Assembly (NCBI GenBank): GCA_016930115.1
Contig: JAFGHN010000158.1
Span: 1-7,513, forward strand
Direction of reading: 5' to 3'
Origin: Spirochaetales bacterium
GTDB lineage: Bacteria; Spirochaetota; Spirochaetia; ARS1246
Length of the DNA: 7,513 nucleotides
A model generated the notes under the pieces. The model searched no databases. It was given only the letters and a program-made list of their open reading frames with translations, and was not told the DNA's origin. Made by a program: the position numbers and the translations under genes. Positions 6,817-7,513 of this stretch are shown in pieces; the stretch's first letter is position 1, and every line of letters starts with the position of its first letter.

Positions 6817-6893
6817 ATGCCTCAGCTGGCCAGCAGCCTCACGCAAAAAAACTACGAAAATTTACTAAAATTGTCATCATTAATGTGAGGCAT
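6817..6893. repeat. GCCTCA repeats bracketing the DUF4256 promoter
   Basis: TGAGGCAT (6886-6893) is the inverted copy of ATGCCTCA (6817-6824). The overlapping GTGAGGC (6885-6891) is also the inverted copy of GCCTCAC (6836-6842). The heptamer pair brackets the candidate promoter almost evenly, 7 bp beyond each hexamer. A 10-bp palindrome, GCTGGCCAGC (6825-6834), sits between the two left copies. Together they could be operator sites or alternative RNA stems in the leader. Confidence 0.35.
6849..6877 (-). promoter_or_regulatory. Candidate promoter for the DUF4256 gene
   Basis: On the minus strand ATGACA (6877-6872, five of six -35 positions) is followed by 17 bp and TAGTTT (6854-6849), which keeps the three most conserved -10 positions. 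It lies in an AT-rich patch (6841-6890, 14 G or C in 50 bases). Predicted initiation near 6842 gives a leader of about 40 nt. The -10 is weak. Confidence 0.35.
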
Positions 6894-6923
6894 CAGCGCG
6901 CGGCCTTATGAAGAATGACTGCC

Positions 6924-6959
6924 GTATCACGTCGCATTTCGCTCGTGAGAGGGTGATAC
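6924..6959. repeat. Inverted repeat GTATCAC/GTGATAC
   Basis: GTATCAC (6924-6930) and GTGATAC (6953-6959) are perfect 7-bp inverted arms with a 22-bp gap. A third partial copy, TATCAC, lies at 6984-6989. A smaller stem GTGAG/CTCAC (6945-6949 with 6960-6964) overlaps the right arm and would compete with it. The site is downstream of the serine hydrolase gene and could form a transcript end, though no T-run follows on the minus strand. Confidence 0.3.
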
Positions 6960-7019
6960 CTCACAGGTGTTGCGCGGTTTTGCTATCACTCATATTTTTT
7001 TTACGAGGAGGAGGGTAAC

Positions 7020-7067
7020 ATGCGCTATTACAGCAGCGCATCGTACACCGCCTTCTCAAACGCGTAA
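7020..7067 (+). other. Very short open frame with a strong ribosome site, antisense to the hydrolase 3' end
   Basis: ATG at 7020 opens 15 codons ending in TAA. It is preceded four bases upstream by the purine run GAGGAGGAGGG (7005-7015), a near-ideal Shine-Dalgarno. A weak promoter-like pair, TTGCGC (6970-6975), 17 bp, TATTTT (6993-6998), lies before it. The peptide has no recognisable features, and 38 bases of the frame overlap the opposite gene's coding end. It is more likely chance than a real gene. Confidence 0.15.
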
Positions 7068-7513
7068 TACAGCGGCAGAGCTTTCCCGTCGGCAAACGGG
7101 TAGATTTGCGTTACGAATACACCGGCAATCCCGGTCTTCATATCGACCCAATAGTAGCAATTGGCTATGCCGGCCCACATGAGGCCGCCCGCGGGCCTCC
7201 CCGTGGGCGCCGGCGATTCGTTCACCTGGAAGCTGAGACCCCAGGTTTTCGGCACGCCGGGAAAGAACTCGAAGTCATTCGACGCCTTGGGCATCGCGGT
7301 TCTCATAGGCGTGACGCGGAGATCCCCGATGTTGTTCCGCGCCATGTGTCCGATGGTATCATCATCAAGCAAACGGGTCGAATCGACCGTGCCGCGGTTG
7401 AGGATCATTCGCAGAAACTCCAGGTAATCGGCCGCGGTCGAATATAAGCCGTGGCCGCCCATCTCTACTTCCGGGTCCTGCGGCAGCTCAAACTCAATCG
7501 GGGTCAGCGCGCC
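7028..7513 (-). CDS. Beta-lactamase-fold serine hydrolase (5' end cut by window)
   Basis: The last 162 residues are present; the frame stays open to the window edge, so the start is outside. The segment reads G-G-H-G-L-Y-S-T-A-A-D-Y (window residues 19-30) followed by a helix, the usual core of PF00144 (class C beta-lactamase, EstB esterase, penicillin-binding-protein-like) enzymes. Near the C-terminus, G-G-L-M-W-A-G-I-A-N precedes a Y-Y-W-V-D strand and V-T-Q-I-Y-P-F, as in EstB-like esterases where W-x-G stands in for the K-T-G box of lactamases. The catalytic S-x-x-K and Y-x-N motifs must lie upstream and cannot be checked. Such proteins are usually esterases or peptidases rather than antibiotic-resistance enzymes. 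A Met codon at 7462 lies in the middle of the domain and is not the start. Substrate and cell location are unknown. Confidence 0.88.
   Translation of the reverse strand, partial: GALTPIEFELPQDPEVEMGGHGLYSTAADYLEFLRMILNRGTVDSTRLLDDDTIGHMARNNIGDLRVTPMRTAMPKASNDFEFFPGVPKTWGLSFQVNESPAPTGRPAGGLMWAGIANCYYWVDMKTGIAGVFVTQIYPFADGKALPLYYAFEKAVYDALL

Noticed and set aside
6893..6937. A 14-codon leader-like frame upstream of the DUF4256 gene
   Set aside because: It has no clear ribosome site, no run of regulatory codons, and lies upstream of the candidate promoter, so it would not be on the same transcript.

Overview
The window is bacterial, gene-dense and moderately GC-rich, with Shine-Dalgarno sites and sigma70-like promoter elements. 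It holds six protein genes: five on the minus strand and one long gene on the plus strand. The edge genes, at positions 1 and 7513, are cut by the window. No tRNA, rRNA, CRISPR array, insertion sequence or phage gene was seen. The host phylum cannot be fixed from this sequence. The pairing of a URO-D-type methyltransferase-like gene with a sugar isomerase-like TIM barrel, and the long U32 protein, would suit an environmental bacterium such as a spirochaete or a planctomycete-group or related candidate lineage. That placement is inference only.

Left block (1-1819, minus strand): a two-gene operon. A PF01261-type TIM-barrel sugar isomerase/epimerase-like protein (947-1819) is followed by a URO-D superfamily protein (950 down to the window edge). 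The second gene starts at a GTG that overlaps the first gene's TGA in a GTGA junction, which suggests translational coupling.

Divergent control region (1820-1943): 124 bp carrying an extended -10 promoter for the minus operon and a -35/-10 promoter for the plus gene. It also holds two short inverted repeats and a repeated AACCGAT heptamer.

Middle (1944-4649, plus strand): one 901-aa U32 family protein. It has the U32 cysteine signature, a DUF3656-like middle part and a C-terminal domain with its own four-cysteine cluster. The best-characterised relatives are RNA hydroxylation factors (RlhA, TrhP), so an RNA-modification role is more likely than proteolysis. It converges on the next gene with 31 bp between stop codons, a gap that contains a hairpin.

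Right block (4681-7513, minus strand): an ArsB/SLC13-like (ion transporter superfamily) permease, a DUF4256 protein and the C-terminal part of a beta-lactamase-fold serine hydrolase. These appear to be separate transcription units. The permease promoter sits so close to its ATG that the predicted +1 is the A of the start codon, which suggests a leaderless mRNA. The DUF4256 gene has an AT-rich upstream region whose candidate promoter is bracketed by an inverted heptamer.

No obvious new multi-gene system is visible. The most interesting points are the predicted leaderless permease transcript, the cysteine layout of the long U32 protein, the coupled isomerase/URO-D pair and the repeat-rich gap at 6801-7027.
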